Shown piece by piece: positions 18,977 to 27,765 of a stretch of 64,000 nucleotides of DNA. This DNA comes from Bacteroidota bacterium (GTDB lineage Bacteria > Bacteroidota > Bacteroidia > NS11-12g > UBA955): contig JAEUUL010000004.1 of NCBI GenBank assembly GCA_016787485.1, positions 221,017 to 285,016 of the forward strand, given 5' to 3'. The notes below the pieces were generated by a model. It was not told the DNA's origin and did not search any database. It was given only the letters and a program-made list of their open reading frames with translations. The translations under genes were made by a program, and so were the position numbers. Each line of letters opens with the position of its first letter. Position 1 is the stretch's first letter.

Positions 18977-19050
18977 GAAAATGATAATTAGAAATTAGGA
19001 TAGTAAAGCCTTCCCGATAGTTTAATAAACGTGTGAACGAGAATGCTTTT

Positions 19051-20364
19051 TCATTCCCCAGGAACACGGATATTCCGCTTCCGCGCTTCCGTTTCCAGCT
19101 CCCTGCGGAAGTCTGGACTGAGCTTGTACTTGCTGTACAATGCCTCCTCCGCCACAGTGGGCACATGGCCGGCTTCCTTCTTCTGCAGCCATTCCAGGGC
19201 CCAGTTTACCTCTTCTGTGTACCGAACCGGATACGGGTTTGCCCAGGCCTGTGCATTCGGACCGGCTTGCGCACTTCCAGCCAACTTTTTTGCGATGCCC
19301 TCATACTTTGCCGTTTCCTGTGCTGTGGGCTGATAGTTCTGTGACTTCACCCTGTTTTCCAGTTCCAGGGCCCAGTTTATTTCCTCTTGCGTTGCGACAG
19401 TTGCGGCTGGCGTTTGTGTAGGGGCCGACTGCAGTTTTACTGCAATCTGCTGGTAGGACTGGATTTCCTCAGGGGTGGGCTTATAGCCATCTTTTGTCTT
19501 TTGTTCCAGGTCCAGTGCCCATTGGATTTCTTGCTGCGTGGGGGCAGTCTGGTTGGGTGATTTTGCCACTATCCCGGTACTGTCGGTTTTACCAGTTGAG
19601 TTGTTCAGTCTTGTGTAGATGTTCTGGTACCTCATGGATTCCTCTTCGGCTGGCGTGTAGCCATTTTTTACCTTTTCTTCCAATTGCATGGCCCATTGCA
19701 ATTCCTGTTGGCTGACCCCCATGACGGGCACAACCTGCGGTTTTGTTTGGCTGCTGTCTGCACCATTGGCCTGATACCGGTTGTAGATATCCGTGTACCG
19801 GTCTGTTTCCTCCCGGGTGGGCTTATAGCCTTGCTCTGTCTGTTTTTGCAGTTCCATGGCCCATACAAGGTCTGTGTCGTGCACTGCGGAGCCACCTTCC
19901 GGCTTTGTGTGGCTGCTGTCTGCCCTGGCGGGCTGGTGGCGGTTGAAAATTTCCGTGTAGTGTGTGATTTCCTCCTGGGTGGGCTTATAGCCTTGCTCTA
20001 TCTGTTTTTGCAGTTCCTGTGCCCAGACCAGGTCTGTGTCGTGCACTGCGGAGCCTTCTTCCGGCTTTGTGAGGTTGCTGTCTGCCCCGGTGGGCTGGTA
20101 GCGGTTGAATATTTCTGTGTAGCGGGTGAGTTCCTCTTCGGTGGGCCTGTAGCCTTCCCGATATTTCTTCAGCAGTTCCAGTGCCCAGTTCAGGTCTGAG
20201 TCATGCTCTTTGGCAGGCCTGCATTGCTTTTGCGTGGCCGGGTCCTCCGTGGCGGGTATGCCTGTTTGGGCCGTTGCTGTTTGGGCCAGCGCCGAACCCA
20301 GCAAAAGGAAGAAAAGAAAGTGTTTCAAAGGGGCGAAGATAGGGGCGAGTATCCTGCTCATCAA
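19051..20364 (-). CDS. Secreted protein with seven W-A...GYxPTxEE repeats
   Basis: 437 residues with a signal peptide (cleavage likely after ALAQ or TATAQ, residues 28-33). The mature part is almost entirely seven tandem repeats of 49-58 residues, with the invariant Trp at 60, 114, 168, 224, 282, 331 and 388. The repeat core reads W-A-x2-L-x2-K-x3-G-Y-x-P-T-x-E-E-x3-Y-x2-I, probably two short helices around a Pro turn, joined by Ser/Thr/Pro-rich linkers. Repeats 1-3 are nearly identical (54 residues, 162 bp each), which points to recent tandem duplication; 4-7 are older. No known family recognised. A Lys/Arg-rich tail ends the protein. It may be a periplasmic or surface binding protein; no enzyme motif is seen. 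Confidence 0.8.
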   Translation of the reverse strand: MMSRILAPIFAPLKHFLFFLLLGSALAQTATAQTGIPATEDPATQKQCRPAKEHDSDLNWALELLKKYREGYRPTEEELTRYTEIFNRYQPTGADSNLTKPEEGSAVHDTDLVWAQELQKQIEQGYKPTQEEITHYTEIFNRHQPARADSSHTKPEGGSAVHDTDLVWAMELQKQTEQGYKPTREETDRYTDIYNRYQANGADSSQTKPQVVPVMGVSQQELQWAMQLEEKVKNGYTPAEEESMRYQNIYTRLNNSTGKTDSTGIVAKSPNQTAPTQQEIQWALDLEQKTKDGYKPTPEEIQSYQQIAVKLQSAPTQTPAATVATQEEINWALELENRVKSQNYQPTAQETAKYEGIAKKLAGSAQAGPNAQAWANPYPVRYTEEVNWALEWLQKKEAGHVPTVAEEALYSKYKLSPDFRRELETEARKRNIRVPGE

Positions 20365-20816
20365 TTCACACCAACATCAGAATACGACTAGGTTTAAGGA
20401 AAGAACACCGGCCTTGAATGCCTTTTTACATCCAACTGAATACCTGAAATTAATTCTTTGCCGAATTCAGCAGACGTTGTCTGCTAATTTGAGTTCGCTT
20501 TCATTTTATCTGCACATTACGTTTAGGTATTGATTCAAGCTAAGACTTTGCGAAACCAGTGATTTCGCAAACCTGAGAATTAGTTAGACCTTATGGATGT
20601 AATCAAGATTGCTTTCCCCAATTCAGAAGTTGTGTATTTTTTCGGAGATCATGGCTTGTGACAGGTTACTGAACCTGTTACGAATAGAAGCATGAAAAGT
20701 TATCGTTCTTTACTTTGAATGTAATCTGCATACGAAGTTGTTGGAGATCGGAAAGTGGTTATTTGCCCTTTTACTGAAATTGAATAGCTGCTAAATAAAA
20801 TCAAGGAACATGAGAT
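20365..20816. other. AT-rich gap between repeat protein and R-M block
   Basis: About 450 bp with no supported gene. It holds a 9-bp perfect hairpin, TTTGCGAAA (20547-20555) with TTTCGCAAA (20563-20571) around a 7-nt loop. The base composition shifts to AT-rich here, marking the edge of the restriction-modification block. Confidence 0.5.
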
Positions 20817-22121
20817 CTAAACTAACGATATAATTTCATTATGTTTATACAAATCAGTTAAATATTTAGTTTTAATTCTAAATTGACTGCGTCTTTTTAT
20901 TGTAGGTTTAGTAAATATGTTTTCAATTTTGATTCCTGGATCGTAATATATATTACCAATCGAAAACTGCTTTAAAAACAATTGAAAATCAGTTCCAGTT
21001 CCTAAAATTATATTATTTCCAAATTTGTATTTTCTATCAATTTCTTTTATTGATATAGAAGGAACATAGCAAGCTTGATTGTGTTTTCGATTCCAATGAA
21101 GTAGTAAAGATGAGAAACTCCATGATGCGGCTTCATTATTTTCTCTATCAATTAGGGCAATTCTACCATCTGTTTGTCGAATTTTACCAGTTTCAAAATC
21201 ATAACCGATAAGTTTTATTGTCATGTTAGTTCTGGCATGTTCTTTATTAGATTTGTAGATGCCACCAAAATTCATCCGATTTTCTCTACCTTTAGTATCG
21301 TCGTATCCATATTTTCTAATAAAGGCTTCCACTCCTTCCTGAGTATAGAAACCATCAGTTGGTTCAGGCGTCATTAAAGTTACAATAGCTGAATTTAAGC
21401 GATTGAAACTTTTAACACTGAACTGCTTAATTTCCCAACCTAAATAATCGGGTTCTGAAAACCCATTTGGAGTTATACCCAGCTCGGCTTCTAATGTATA
21501 TCCACCACAGTTTGAATATCCACAGGGTAATATATTTCCATATTTGTCAAGGCGTTTAGAAGTTATCCAATTTAAATTATGAATTCGATAGAGTTCTTTT
21601 ATTAATCTTTCCTTATTGTTTTGAGATTCAGGTAAATTTACAACTTTAAAAATACCAATTTCTTCAAGTCCATTTAGAGATTCAAATTCATGGGCTAAAG
21701 GGGATTCCGCAGATGTAACATATCCAAGTATCTGGCCATTGTTTGTAACAGACAAGAAAAGCACTCGGCCTGAAAGCCTTTTACTCATTAATTCAGAAGG
21801 CGGATTTATACAACCAGAAAGAAATCCTGAAAATCTGACTTCGGGATATTTTGGATATAATATTAATTGTGAATTTGGTGCGGAACATAAAGTACCATCA
21901 TTAGTTAACCATGAAAAATTAATTGAAGCTTTAAATCTTTCTCTATTCCAATCTCCTGGAGCCTCAGTTTTTATTTCTGAAATCGGGAATATATTTAATA
22001 TTTCAAAACTACCACCGAGATAGACCTGATTTTTTGAATTGTCGTTTGGGGATAAAACCTTTGCGTAGACCTTTTGACAACCGTGTTCAGAGAATAATAG
22101 CTTCAGCTGATTTAGGTTCAT
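20817..22121 (-). CDS. Type II restriction endonuclease, EcoRII-N-like/MvaI-BcnI chimera
   Basis: 434 residues. The C-terminal part has the MvaI/BcnI signature: [10 protein letters not shown] (206-215) then PDYLGWEIK, with D225, E230 and K232 at the spacing of MvaI D50-E55-x-K57 (PD-(D/E)xK nuclease). MvaI itself is about 246 residues; here about 190 residues precede the core. That N-terminal part ([26 protein letters not shown]) resembles the EcoRII effector domain (YIKRLSANDTG region, from memory), a B3-like DNA-binding fold. Likely site CCWGG, from the family and the paired methyltransferase. The start overlaps the methyltransferase 3' end by 35 bases, coupling the genes. AT-rich, unlike the neighbours outside the block. 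Confidence 0.85.
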   Translation of the reverse strand: MNLNQLKLLFSEHGCQKVYAKVLSPNDNSKNQVYLGGSFEILNIFPISEIKTEAPGDWNRERFKASINFSWLTNDGTLCSAPNSQLILYPKYPEVRFSGFLSGCINPPSELMSKRLSGRVLFLSVTNNGQILGYVTSAESPLAHEFESLNGLEEIGIFKVVNLPESQNNKERLIKELYRIHNLNWITSKRLDKYGNILPCGYSNCGGYTLEAELGITPNGFSEPDYLGWEIKQFSVKSFNRLNSAIVTLMTPEPTDGFYTQEGVEAFIRKYGYDDTKGRENRMNFGGIYKSNKEHARTNMTIKLIGYDFETGKIRQTDGRIALIDRENNEAASWSFSSLLLHWNRKHNQACYVPSISIKEIDRKYKFGNNIILGTGTDFQLFLKQFSIGNIYYDPGIKIENIFTKPTIKRRSQFRIKTKYLTDLYKHNEIISLV

Positions 22122-23307
22122 ATATTTGTTCTAAAGTTTTGACTAGTTCTAAACCTACTGCTTGTATCAGAGGCACAGTTACTGAATTGCCAAATTGTTT
22201 ATATGCTTGATTATCTGATACTGGTATGATGAATTCATCTGGAAATCCCTGCAATCTTGCACACTCTCTTGGGGTTAATCTTCTTGGATTTTTACCTTTT
22301 TGAGGTATAAGTATTTCTGAACCATCTTTATAATATCTTGCAGAAATAGTTCTTGAAATGCCATTGAGATCAGTGAGGCCAAACCCAAATCCGTTACCTT
22401 TGGCTTTATGTTTTGCTGCATATTCTTGAAGAAAATTCCAGAGTTTATCAGATAATGTATATTTATCATCAACACTAGGTTCCAGAATATTTTTAATCTT
22501 ATGTTTTGACTCTGAAGTGTCTGGAAACTTGAATTCGATATTTCTGACGTTTCTATTCTTCTTAAAACCTACTATAATTATCCTTTCACGATGCTGAGGG
22601 ACAAAATATTTACCGTCTAAAACCTTATAAAATATCTCATATCCTAAATCTTCAAGTGTTCGTTTTATTACTTTAAATGTATTTCCTTTATCGTGTGAAA
22701 CCAGATTTTTTACGTTTTCAAGCATGAATGCTTTGGGTTTTTTGCAATCCAGAATTCTCGCAATGTCAAAGAATAGTGTCCCTTGAGTTTCGTCTTGAAA
22801 ACCATGGTTTCTTCCTAAGGCATTTTTTTTCGAAACACCGGCTATTGAGAAAGGTTGACAAGGAAATCCTGCTAATAGAATATCATGATTTGGAATAAAC
22901 TGTGCATTTATTTGAGTGATATCTCCAAATGGTACTTCACCAAAGTTGGCTTCATATGTTTTTTTTGCAAAATTATTCCATTCACTTGTGAAAACACATT
23001 TTCCACCTAAATTCTGATAGGCAAGGCGTATTCCCCCAATACCGGCGAATAAATCAATAAATTTAAATTTAGGAGCACTTTTGGGAGGAAAAGGAATGTC
23101 ATATTTAAGCGGTATGAAATATTGTTCAGGTTCACCCACTAAATTGAATATTTCGCTTTGTAAATATTCTATTGCAGATTTCTTATATTGTTTGGAAGTA
23201 TTCTTGTCTGTATTTTGCCAAAAGTGTGTTAGGCTGGCAAAGCCATCATTTAAGTGTTTGTCAACATTTATATTTAGAGTTTTCTTTATTTTGTTATACG
23301 TAGTCAT
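22087..23307 (-). CDS. dcm: DNA (cytosine-5) methyltransferase, Dcm-like
   Basis: 406 residues. All main C5-methyltransferase motifs are present: [15 protein letters not shown] (I, AdoMet), [14 protein letters not shown] (IV, catalytic Cys150), MLENVKNL (VI), [12 protein letters not shown] (VIII), [14 protein letters not shown] (IX) and [12 protein letters not shown] (X). The order and the target-recognition stretch ([25 protein letters not shown]) closely follow E. coli Dcm, so methylation of the inner C of CCWGG is predicted. It protects DNA from the overlapping downstream nuclease. The N-terminal 80 residues are helical as in Dcm. AT-rich codon use suggests transfer. Confidence 0.94.
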   Translation of the reverse strand: MTTYNKIKKTLNINVDKHLNDGFASLTHFWQNTDKNTSKQYKKSAIEYLQSEIFNLVGEPEQYFIPLKYDIPFPPKSAPKFKFIDLFAGIGGIRLAYQNLGGKCVFTSEWNNFAKKTYEANFGEVPFGDITQINAQFIPNHDILLAGFPCQPFSIAGVSKKNALGRNHGFQDETQGTLFFDIARILDCKKPKAFMLENVKNLVSHDKGNTFKVIKRTLEDLGYEIFYKVLDGKYFVPQHRERIIIVGFKKNRNVRNIEFKFPDTSESKHKIKNILEPSVDDKYTLSDKLWNFLQEYAAKHKAKGNGFGFGLTDLNGISRTISARYYKDGSEILIPQKGKNPRRLTPRECARLQGFPDEFIIPVSDNQAYKQFGNSVTVPLIQAVGLELVKTLEQIYEPKSAEAIIL

Positions 23308-23380
23308 TATTCAAAAGATTACAACAGTTTATTAGATGAATAAATTTATAAAAATAATTACAAAAGCTATAAAATATGGC

Positions 23381-23677
23381 TTAATTCATGGCACTTAATA
23401 GGGACGGCAACGGAATAAATTCAGCCATTTTGGTTTCAATCAAGAAGGTTTCAAGCATATGGTCATAAATATCAATTCCGTTCTCTTCACATATTGTGAA
23501 ACAGGCATTCATCAGCATATCCCGCTGTTGGGCTTCTTCCGGCGTATATAAGGGCAATCCGGTTTTAAAGTTAATGTATGATTCGAAATCATCATCAGGG
23601 TGAAAGGAAACGCCTTCCTGAATAAGAATTTTGGCAAATGTGGAGACATCTTCAGGGTTCTTGATTTGTGTAATCAT
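23381..23677 (-). CDS. Small conserved-type hypothetical protein
   Basis: 98 residues, acidic, no signal or membrane segment. It contains HPDDDFESYINFKTGLPLYT and a TPEEAQQRDMLMNACFTICEENG helix. I have an impression of similar small proteins in other Bacteroidota, but know no function. It overlaps the 3' end of vsr by 26 bases and precedes the methyltransferase by 73 bases. It has no helix-turn-helix visible, so a restriction controller (C protein) is not supported. Confidence 0.6.
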   Translation of the reverse strand: MITQIKNPEDVSTFAKILIQEGVSFHPDDDFESYINFKTGLPLYTPEEAQQRDMLMNACFTICEENGIDIYDHMLETFLIETKMAEFIPLPSLLSAMN

Positions 23678-24089
23678 GTGTCAGGTTTTTTATCAATTGG
23701 TCAAGCGTAAGATAAGAAACTTTGGGTTTCAATTCACATTCGAAGATAGAAATGACCCTCCAGCCTTTTTTAAGTAATTTCAACAATGTGTCCTCATCAT
23801 GCAGTTTATTGGACATAATCTTTTCACGCCACCATTCTGTCCTGGTTTTGGGCCATTTGAAGTACCTGCAGCCTTCATGTCCGTGCCAGTAGCAGCCGTG
23901 AACGAAAATGACTGTACGGTATTTTGGCAGCACGATGTCAGGTTTGCCGGGTAAATTCTTTGCATGCAGCCTGAATCTGAACCCTTTGGAAAAAAGAAAC
24001 TTCCTGACCAGTAATTCGGGTTTTGTATCCTTGCCGCGTATGCGGCTCATGTTGTAGCTTCTGGTTTCCTTGTTATGAACGTCAGTCAT
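23652..24089 (-). CDS. vsr: Very short patch repair endonuclease
   Basis: 145 residues. Vsr nicks 5' of the T in T:G mismatches formed when 5-methylcytosine deaminates at Dcm-type sites. Motifs: MSRIRGKDTKPELLVRKFL, LPGKPDIVLPKYR with catalytic D51 at the same number as in E. coli Vsr, then IFVHGCYWHGHEGC (F62, H64, W68, H69; zinc ligands C66, H71, C74) and late C118. The ATG at 24089 is chosen; the longer frame upstream lies antisense-shadowed in the GH3 gene and has no family match. It sits four bases after the GH3 stop on the same strand, an abrupt junction suggesting insertion of the block behind GH3. Confidence 0.95.
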   Translation of the reverse strand: MTDVHNKETRSYNMSRIRGKDTKPELLVRKFLFSKGFRFRLHAKNLPGKPDIVLPKYRTVIFVHGCYWHGHEGCRYFKWPKTRTEWWREKIMSNKLHDEDTLLKLLKKGWRVISIFECELKPKVSYLTLDQLIKNLTHDYTNQEP

Positions 24090-24093
24090 GTTC

Positions 24094-25605
24094 TCACTCC
24101 CCCGCCCTTTCAGGCTGTAGGAGGCGCAAAATGCTTTCAAGAACCTGGCGGTCGTTGCAGAGGCGGGGGACTTTGTGCTGTCCGCCCAGCTTGCCGCTTT
24201 GCTTGAGCCATGCGCTGAAGGTGCCACGGGGCATGGGTTTAACGTGGGGCAGGCGCATGGCCAGGTCCATGTAGCGCTTGGCGGCGTAGTCGTTGTTGTT
24301 CTGCTGCAGGTGTGTGTCCAGCCGGTGGGTGAAGTCGCCCAGGTCGGCCGGAGACTGGCTGAACTCAATAAGCCACTCATGCCCGGGCTCGGACTCGGTC
24401 ATGTACACGGGTGCGGCGGTGTAGTCGGCCACAATGGCGCCGGTTTCTGCGCAGGCAGCGGCTATGGCGGCATCGGCATTCTCTATCACCAGCTCCTCGC
24501 CAAAGGCGTTGATGAACAACTTGGTGCGCCCGGTGATACGGAAGGTATAGGGCGACACGCTGCTGAACTGCACGGTATCCCCGATTTTGTAGCGCCACAG
24601 CCCGCTGTTGGTGGTTATCACCATGGCGTAGTTGATGCCGGGCTCCACCTCCCGCAGGGGTACGGCGTGGTCCGGACCTTTGGACACAGGGTAAAACTCG
24701 TAAAACACGCCGTGGTCCGACATGAGTAGCAGGTCTGCCTTGTCCTTTTCTGCCTGTATGCCAAAGAAGCCTTCGCTGGCGTTGTAGGTTTCGATGTAGT
24801 GCATGCCACTCCAGGGCACCAGCTCCTGAAACTGTTGCCGGTACGGCGTAAAGCTCACCCCGCCGTGGATGAAGAGTTCCAGGTTGGGCCATACCTCGTG
24901 CATATTGCTTTTGCCGGAGATCTCCAGCAGGCGTTTGAACAACACCAGGGTCCAGGTGGGTACCCCGCTGATGCTGGTGACATTCTCATTCAGCGTGCTG
25001 CGGGCCATGCTTTCCAGTTTGTCTTCCCAGTTGTCCATCAGGGCAATGCTGATGTCGGGCGTGCTTTTCAGGTTGGCCCACAGGGGCATGTGGTTCATCA
25101 GCACCGCACTGAGGTCGCCGTAGTAGCTGCGGGTGTTGAGCTGGTTTACCTTGTGGCTGCCGCCGATGAGCAGTCCTTTGCCCTGGAAGATGCGGGTATC
25201 CGGGTATTGGGCGCAGTAGATGGTGAGGATATCGCGGCTGCCCTGGAAATGGGTATGCTCCAGGCTCTCGTAGCTGATGGGGATAAACTTGGCGGTGTTG
25301 CCGGTGGTACCGCTGCTGCGGGCAAACCAGGTGATTTCTCCCGGCCAGAGCAATCCCTGTTCGTCAGCCATGGTGCGTTCGATCCAGGGTTTGAGGTCCT
25401 CGTACTCCACCACGGGTACACGTTGTTTCCACTGTTCGTAGCTGCGTATGTCGCGGAATCCCAGTTTCTGTCCGTAGACGGTTTCGGCACCATGTTCCAG
25501 CAGGTACTCAAACAGGTGTTCCTGGGTGCGGTGGGCTGCGGCGTTCTGGGCCTGCAGCTCCTCGTACCGTTGGCGGAAGTACCAGCTGATGACAGGGGCA
25601 AGCAT
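24094..25605 (-). CDS. GH3 auxin-responsive promoter family protein (acyl-adenylating)
   Basis: 503 residues, the usual size of bacterial GH3 proteins. GH3 enzymes belong to the ANL fold and join carboxylates to amino acids through an acyl-AMP; bacterial substrates are unknown. Motifs: WFARSSGTTGNTAKFIP (P-loop-like ATP site), YNASEGFFGIQ (adenine motif), YKIGDTVQF and RITGRTKLFINAFGEELVIEN at the domain hinge. Composition is GC-richer than the R-M genes next to it. A near-consensus box TACTTTAG lies four bases before the ATG. Confidence 0.92.
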   Translation of the reverse strand: MLAPVISWYFRQRYEELQAQNAAAHRTQEHLFEYLLEHGAETVYGQKLGFRDIRSYEQWKQRVPVVEYEDLKPWIERTMADEQGLLWPGEITWFARSSGTTGNTAKFIPISYESLEHTHFQGSRDILTIYCAQYPDTRIFQGKGLLIGGSHKVNQLNTRSYYGDLSAVLMNHMPLWANLKSTPDISIALMDNWEDKLESMARSTLNENVTSISGVPTWTLVLFKRLLEISGKSNMHEVWPNLELFIHGGVSFTPYRQQFQELVPWSGMHYIETYNASEGFFGIQAEKDKADLLLMSDHGVFYEFYPVSKGPDHAVPLREVEPGINYAMVITTNSGLWRYKIGDTVQFSSVSPYTFRITGRTKLFINAFGEELVIENADAAIAAACAETGAIVADYTAAPVYMTESEPGHEWLIEFSQSPADLGDFTHRLDTHLQQNNNDYAAKRYMDLAMRLPHVKPMPRGTFSAWLKQSGKLGGQHKVPRLCNDRQVLESILRLLQPERAGE

Positions 25606-25609
25606 TCTG

Positions 25610-25617
25610 CTAAAGTA
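25610..25617 (-). promoter_or_regulatory. Probable -7 box TACTTTAG for the GH3 gene
   Basis: One mismatch to TAnnTTTG, four bases from the ATG at 25605, the same spacing as at the SDR, DUF4199 and second TonB-receptor genes. Confidence 0.45.
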
Positions 25618-25826
25618 CAGAAAATTAGGAAAAAAGGAAAATTTTAAGGAGAGAAGGGGAAGACGGTTCCCTCATCCCCGGGGCGTCATCATAGGGGGAT
25701 TGGTGGGAAATGTCCGTAATTCCGGAACCTATCGCAGTGAACCTCTCTGTTTACTCAGATACTCTGTGGTTGAGTTTTTTACAACATCCGGGCAGGATTG
25801 TGGTAAATGCATTGCCTCACCCCCGG

Positions 25827-25849
25827 CCCCTCTCCAGGGTTGAGAGGGG
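25827..25849. repeat. GC-rich REP-like hairpin
   Basis: CCCCTCTC and GAGAGGGG, an 8-bp perfect stem with a 7-nt loop, preceded by CTCACCCCCGG. This kind of palindrome is scattered in many Bacteroidota genomes. It lies in the non-coding stretch 25618-25918; nothing else is recognised there. Confidence 0.5.
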
Positions 25850-25918
25850 AGGAATGCTGATAATTCCTAATCTGACTATTTGGAAGATTAAACATACTGT
25901 AATTCTAATATCAGTTAT

Positions 25919-26297
25919 CCACTTTTGGCTTGAGCCAAAAGTGGAGCAAAAAGTCAAGGCTGCAGGGCCTGAAGTCTGAACGTTTGCAACCCGTCGAATG
26001 CCATCGGCGATCTCCTCGCACACTCGGAGCTTCCTCGGCATTACGCGCCGGCTTGCTGCTCTTATCAGCCTTCATTCCCTGAGGCCTGGCCGACCAATCA
26101 ACTCAGCCCGGCAGCGTGAAACACCGCAAATTACCCAGCAATCCATGTCGCGTCGCGGGATGGCACGGTTTTCAGTGCGCGGAGGGCGGCGTAGCCCGCA
26201 ACGGAGTGGAGGGCGCAAGCCGGCAAGCCGCCCGGGAAGGCTTGAGTGTGGCAGAGCACCTTAAACCGTGCCAGCTTTTTTGGCGAAAAAAAGGTGG
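25919..26297 (+). repeat. Dispersed non-coding repeat, copy 2
   Basis: About 380 bp, inverted relative to copy 1. It starts with a perfect 12-bp hairpin, CCACTTTTGGCT/AGCCAAAAGTGG (25919-25944), and ends with a CTTTTTTGGCG/AAAAAAAGGTGG hairpin (to 26297). The core GGCCTGAAGTCTGAACG onward matches copy 1 with only scattered substitutions through CTTATCAGCCTTCATTCCC. Together the copies bracket 19.0-25.6 kb. From 26298 to 26483 I see no gene, only a small palindrome (TCAGGAG/CTCCTGA, 26421-26440). Confidence 0.8.
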
Positions 26298-26483
26298 AAA
26301 CGAAAACAAGTAGAATGGGAAAATTCCTGCTGCACTGGTGAGTGCTTCTGGGTGGTTAGCCAAATCTGTGAAGCAGACTGCAAGCCCCGTGGGGAAGTAG
26401 GGGCCACATTTCGACAAGCTTCAGGAGGCAAAGCTCCTGACTATTAGCAAGATGACAGATTGTTAAGAAGTGCTGTGAAAGGA

Positions 26484-27761
26484 TTACTGCAGTGTTGAAA
26501 AAAACCGCAGCAACAGCTTGAAGGTACCATTGTAACCGGCCAGACTCAGGGTTTCCGGTACATCCTGTACATCGTGGTACGAGGTTCGCGGGCCTTTCTG
26601 GTACCAGAAAAAGGCAGGTACACCGGCTTCGGTAAAGAAATAGTGGTCGCTGTTTGCAGCTTTGCCCCGTTTGCCAATGTCTGGCAGATAATTTCCTTTT
26701 CGGTTCAGGGAATCCAGCAGGGCAAATTCTTCAGAAAAAACTGTTGCATTCACCACGGTCATGCCGGTTTCGCCGGTGCCCACCAGGTCCAGATTCACCA
26801 GAAAGCGCATGCGGTGCAGGGGAATCAGCGGGCGGGTTACAAAATGCCCAGACCCAAGCAGGCCCGTTTCTTCGCCGGCAAAAGCGATAAAAACCACGGA
26901 AAAAGGCAGCGGATTTTTTGCATAATACCGGGCCAGGTCCAGCATCATGGCTACACCGGCAGCATTGTCATTGGCTCCGGGGAATACGGCGGTTTTACCC
27001 ATACGCCCCAGGTGGTCGTAATGGGCGGTGAGCACGAGGTAATAATCTGGTTGCTTTGTGCCGGGTATCATTCCCAGGATGTTGTATTGGGTTTGCCGCT
27101 GCAGTTTGCTGCGCACTTTTATGGCCAGTCCCTGGGAAAAACCTGCACCGTGGGCTGCCCTGTACTCCGGACTGATTTGTATGTGCACATGCTTGCTCTG
27201 ACTGGTGCTGCTGGTCCAGGTGAGTTTGCCCCGGCTGTATTCAATGGTATGGAAGTTTTCATTCAGCAGCTGGATTCGTTTCTTCAGCTGCCGGAGTTGT
27301 GCATCAGAAAAAGTGTCCAGCACCATCCACGTTTCAGGTTTGTGCTGCAGCAGTCCCAGAAAGTGCATAGAGTCTGCCAGTACCTCTGCAGTGATCCAGT
27401 TGTAATTGAAGCGCACGGTGCCTGTATAATCGGGGGCATCGGCATTCACCAGGTAGTCTGTGCCGGCTTTCATGGGACGGGCGGCATAGCAACTGCTGCA
27501 GTCGGTGAGCTGCACATCCTGTATCACGTTGGCCGGAAACCGGAATTTCTGCCGGGATTGACCGTTTACCGGCTTAGCGCCGTTTTTCAGCAATTCCTGC
27601 TGTATCCATTTGCCGGCTTTTACACAGCCTTTTTCTGTATATCCACGGCCATAGAATTCGGGCTGACAAAGGGTTTGGATGGTTTGGCGCACATAGCTTG
27701 TGTCCTGGGCGAAGGTTACTCCGGCCACACTGCAAAAAATGGCGAAAAACGGGAGTCGCAT
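26484..27761 (-). CDS. Secreted M28-family metallopeptidase
   Basis: 425 residues with a signal peptide (MRLPFFAIFCSVAGVTFAQ). The zinc site of M28 aminopeptidases is complete: LTAHYDHLG, PGANDNAAGVAM, FAGEETGLLGS with the catalytic Glu pair, NLDLVGTG, and a terminal His in TSYHDVQD. SDHYFFTEAGVPAFFWY is the conserved late block. The first 200 residues include a PA-like or family-specific part. Exported to the periplasm or surface. It is the last gene of a five-gene operon, four bases after the ABC ATPase stop. Confidence 0.93.
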   Translation of the reverse strand: MRLPFFAIFCSVAGVTFAQDTSYVRQTIQTLCQPEFYGRGYTEKGCVKAGKWIQQELLKNGAKPVNGQSRQKFRFPANVIQDVQLTDCSSCYAARPMKAGTDYLVNADAPDYTGTVRFNYNWITAEVLADSMHFLGLLQHKPETWMVLDTFSDAQLRQLKKRIQLLNENFHTIEYSRGKLTWTSSTSQSKHVHIQISPEYRAAHGAGFSQGLAIKVRSKLQRQTQYNILGMIPGTKQPDYYLVLTAHYDHLGRMGKTAVFPGANDNAAGVAMMLDLARYYAKNPLPFSVVFIAFAGEETGLLGSGHFVTRPLIPLHRMRFLVNLDLVGTGETGMTVVNATVFSEEFALLDSLNRKGNYLPDIGKRGKAANSDHYFFTEAGVPAFFWYQKGPRTSYHDVQDVPETLSLAGYNGTFKLLLRFFSTLQ

Positions 27762-27765
27762 GGAT

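Noticed and set aside
23381..23677. Restriction controller (C) protein
   Set aside because: No helix-turn-helix pattern is visible in the 98-residue protein.
23652..24380. Longer Vsr starting at 24380
   Set aside because: The added 97 residues are Ser/Thr/Pro-rich shadow of the GH3 gene; the ATG at 24089 gives the exact family N-terminus.
24799..25647. 282-codon open frame opposite GH3
   Set aside because: Shadow; GH3 motifs are on the other strand and continuous.
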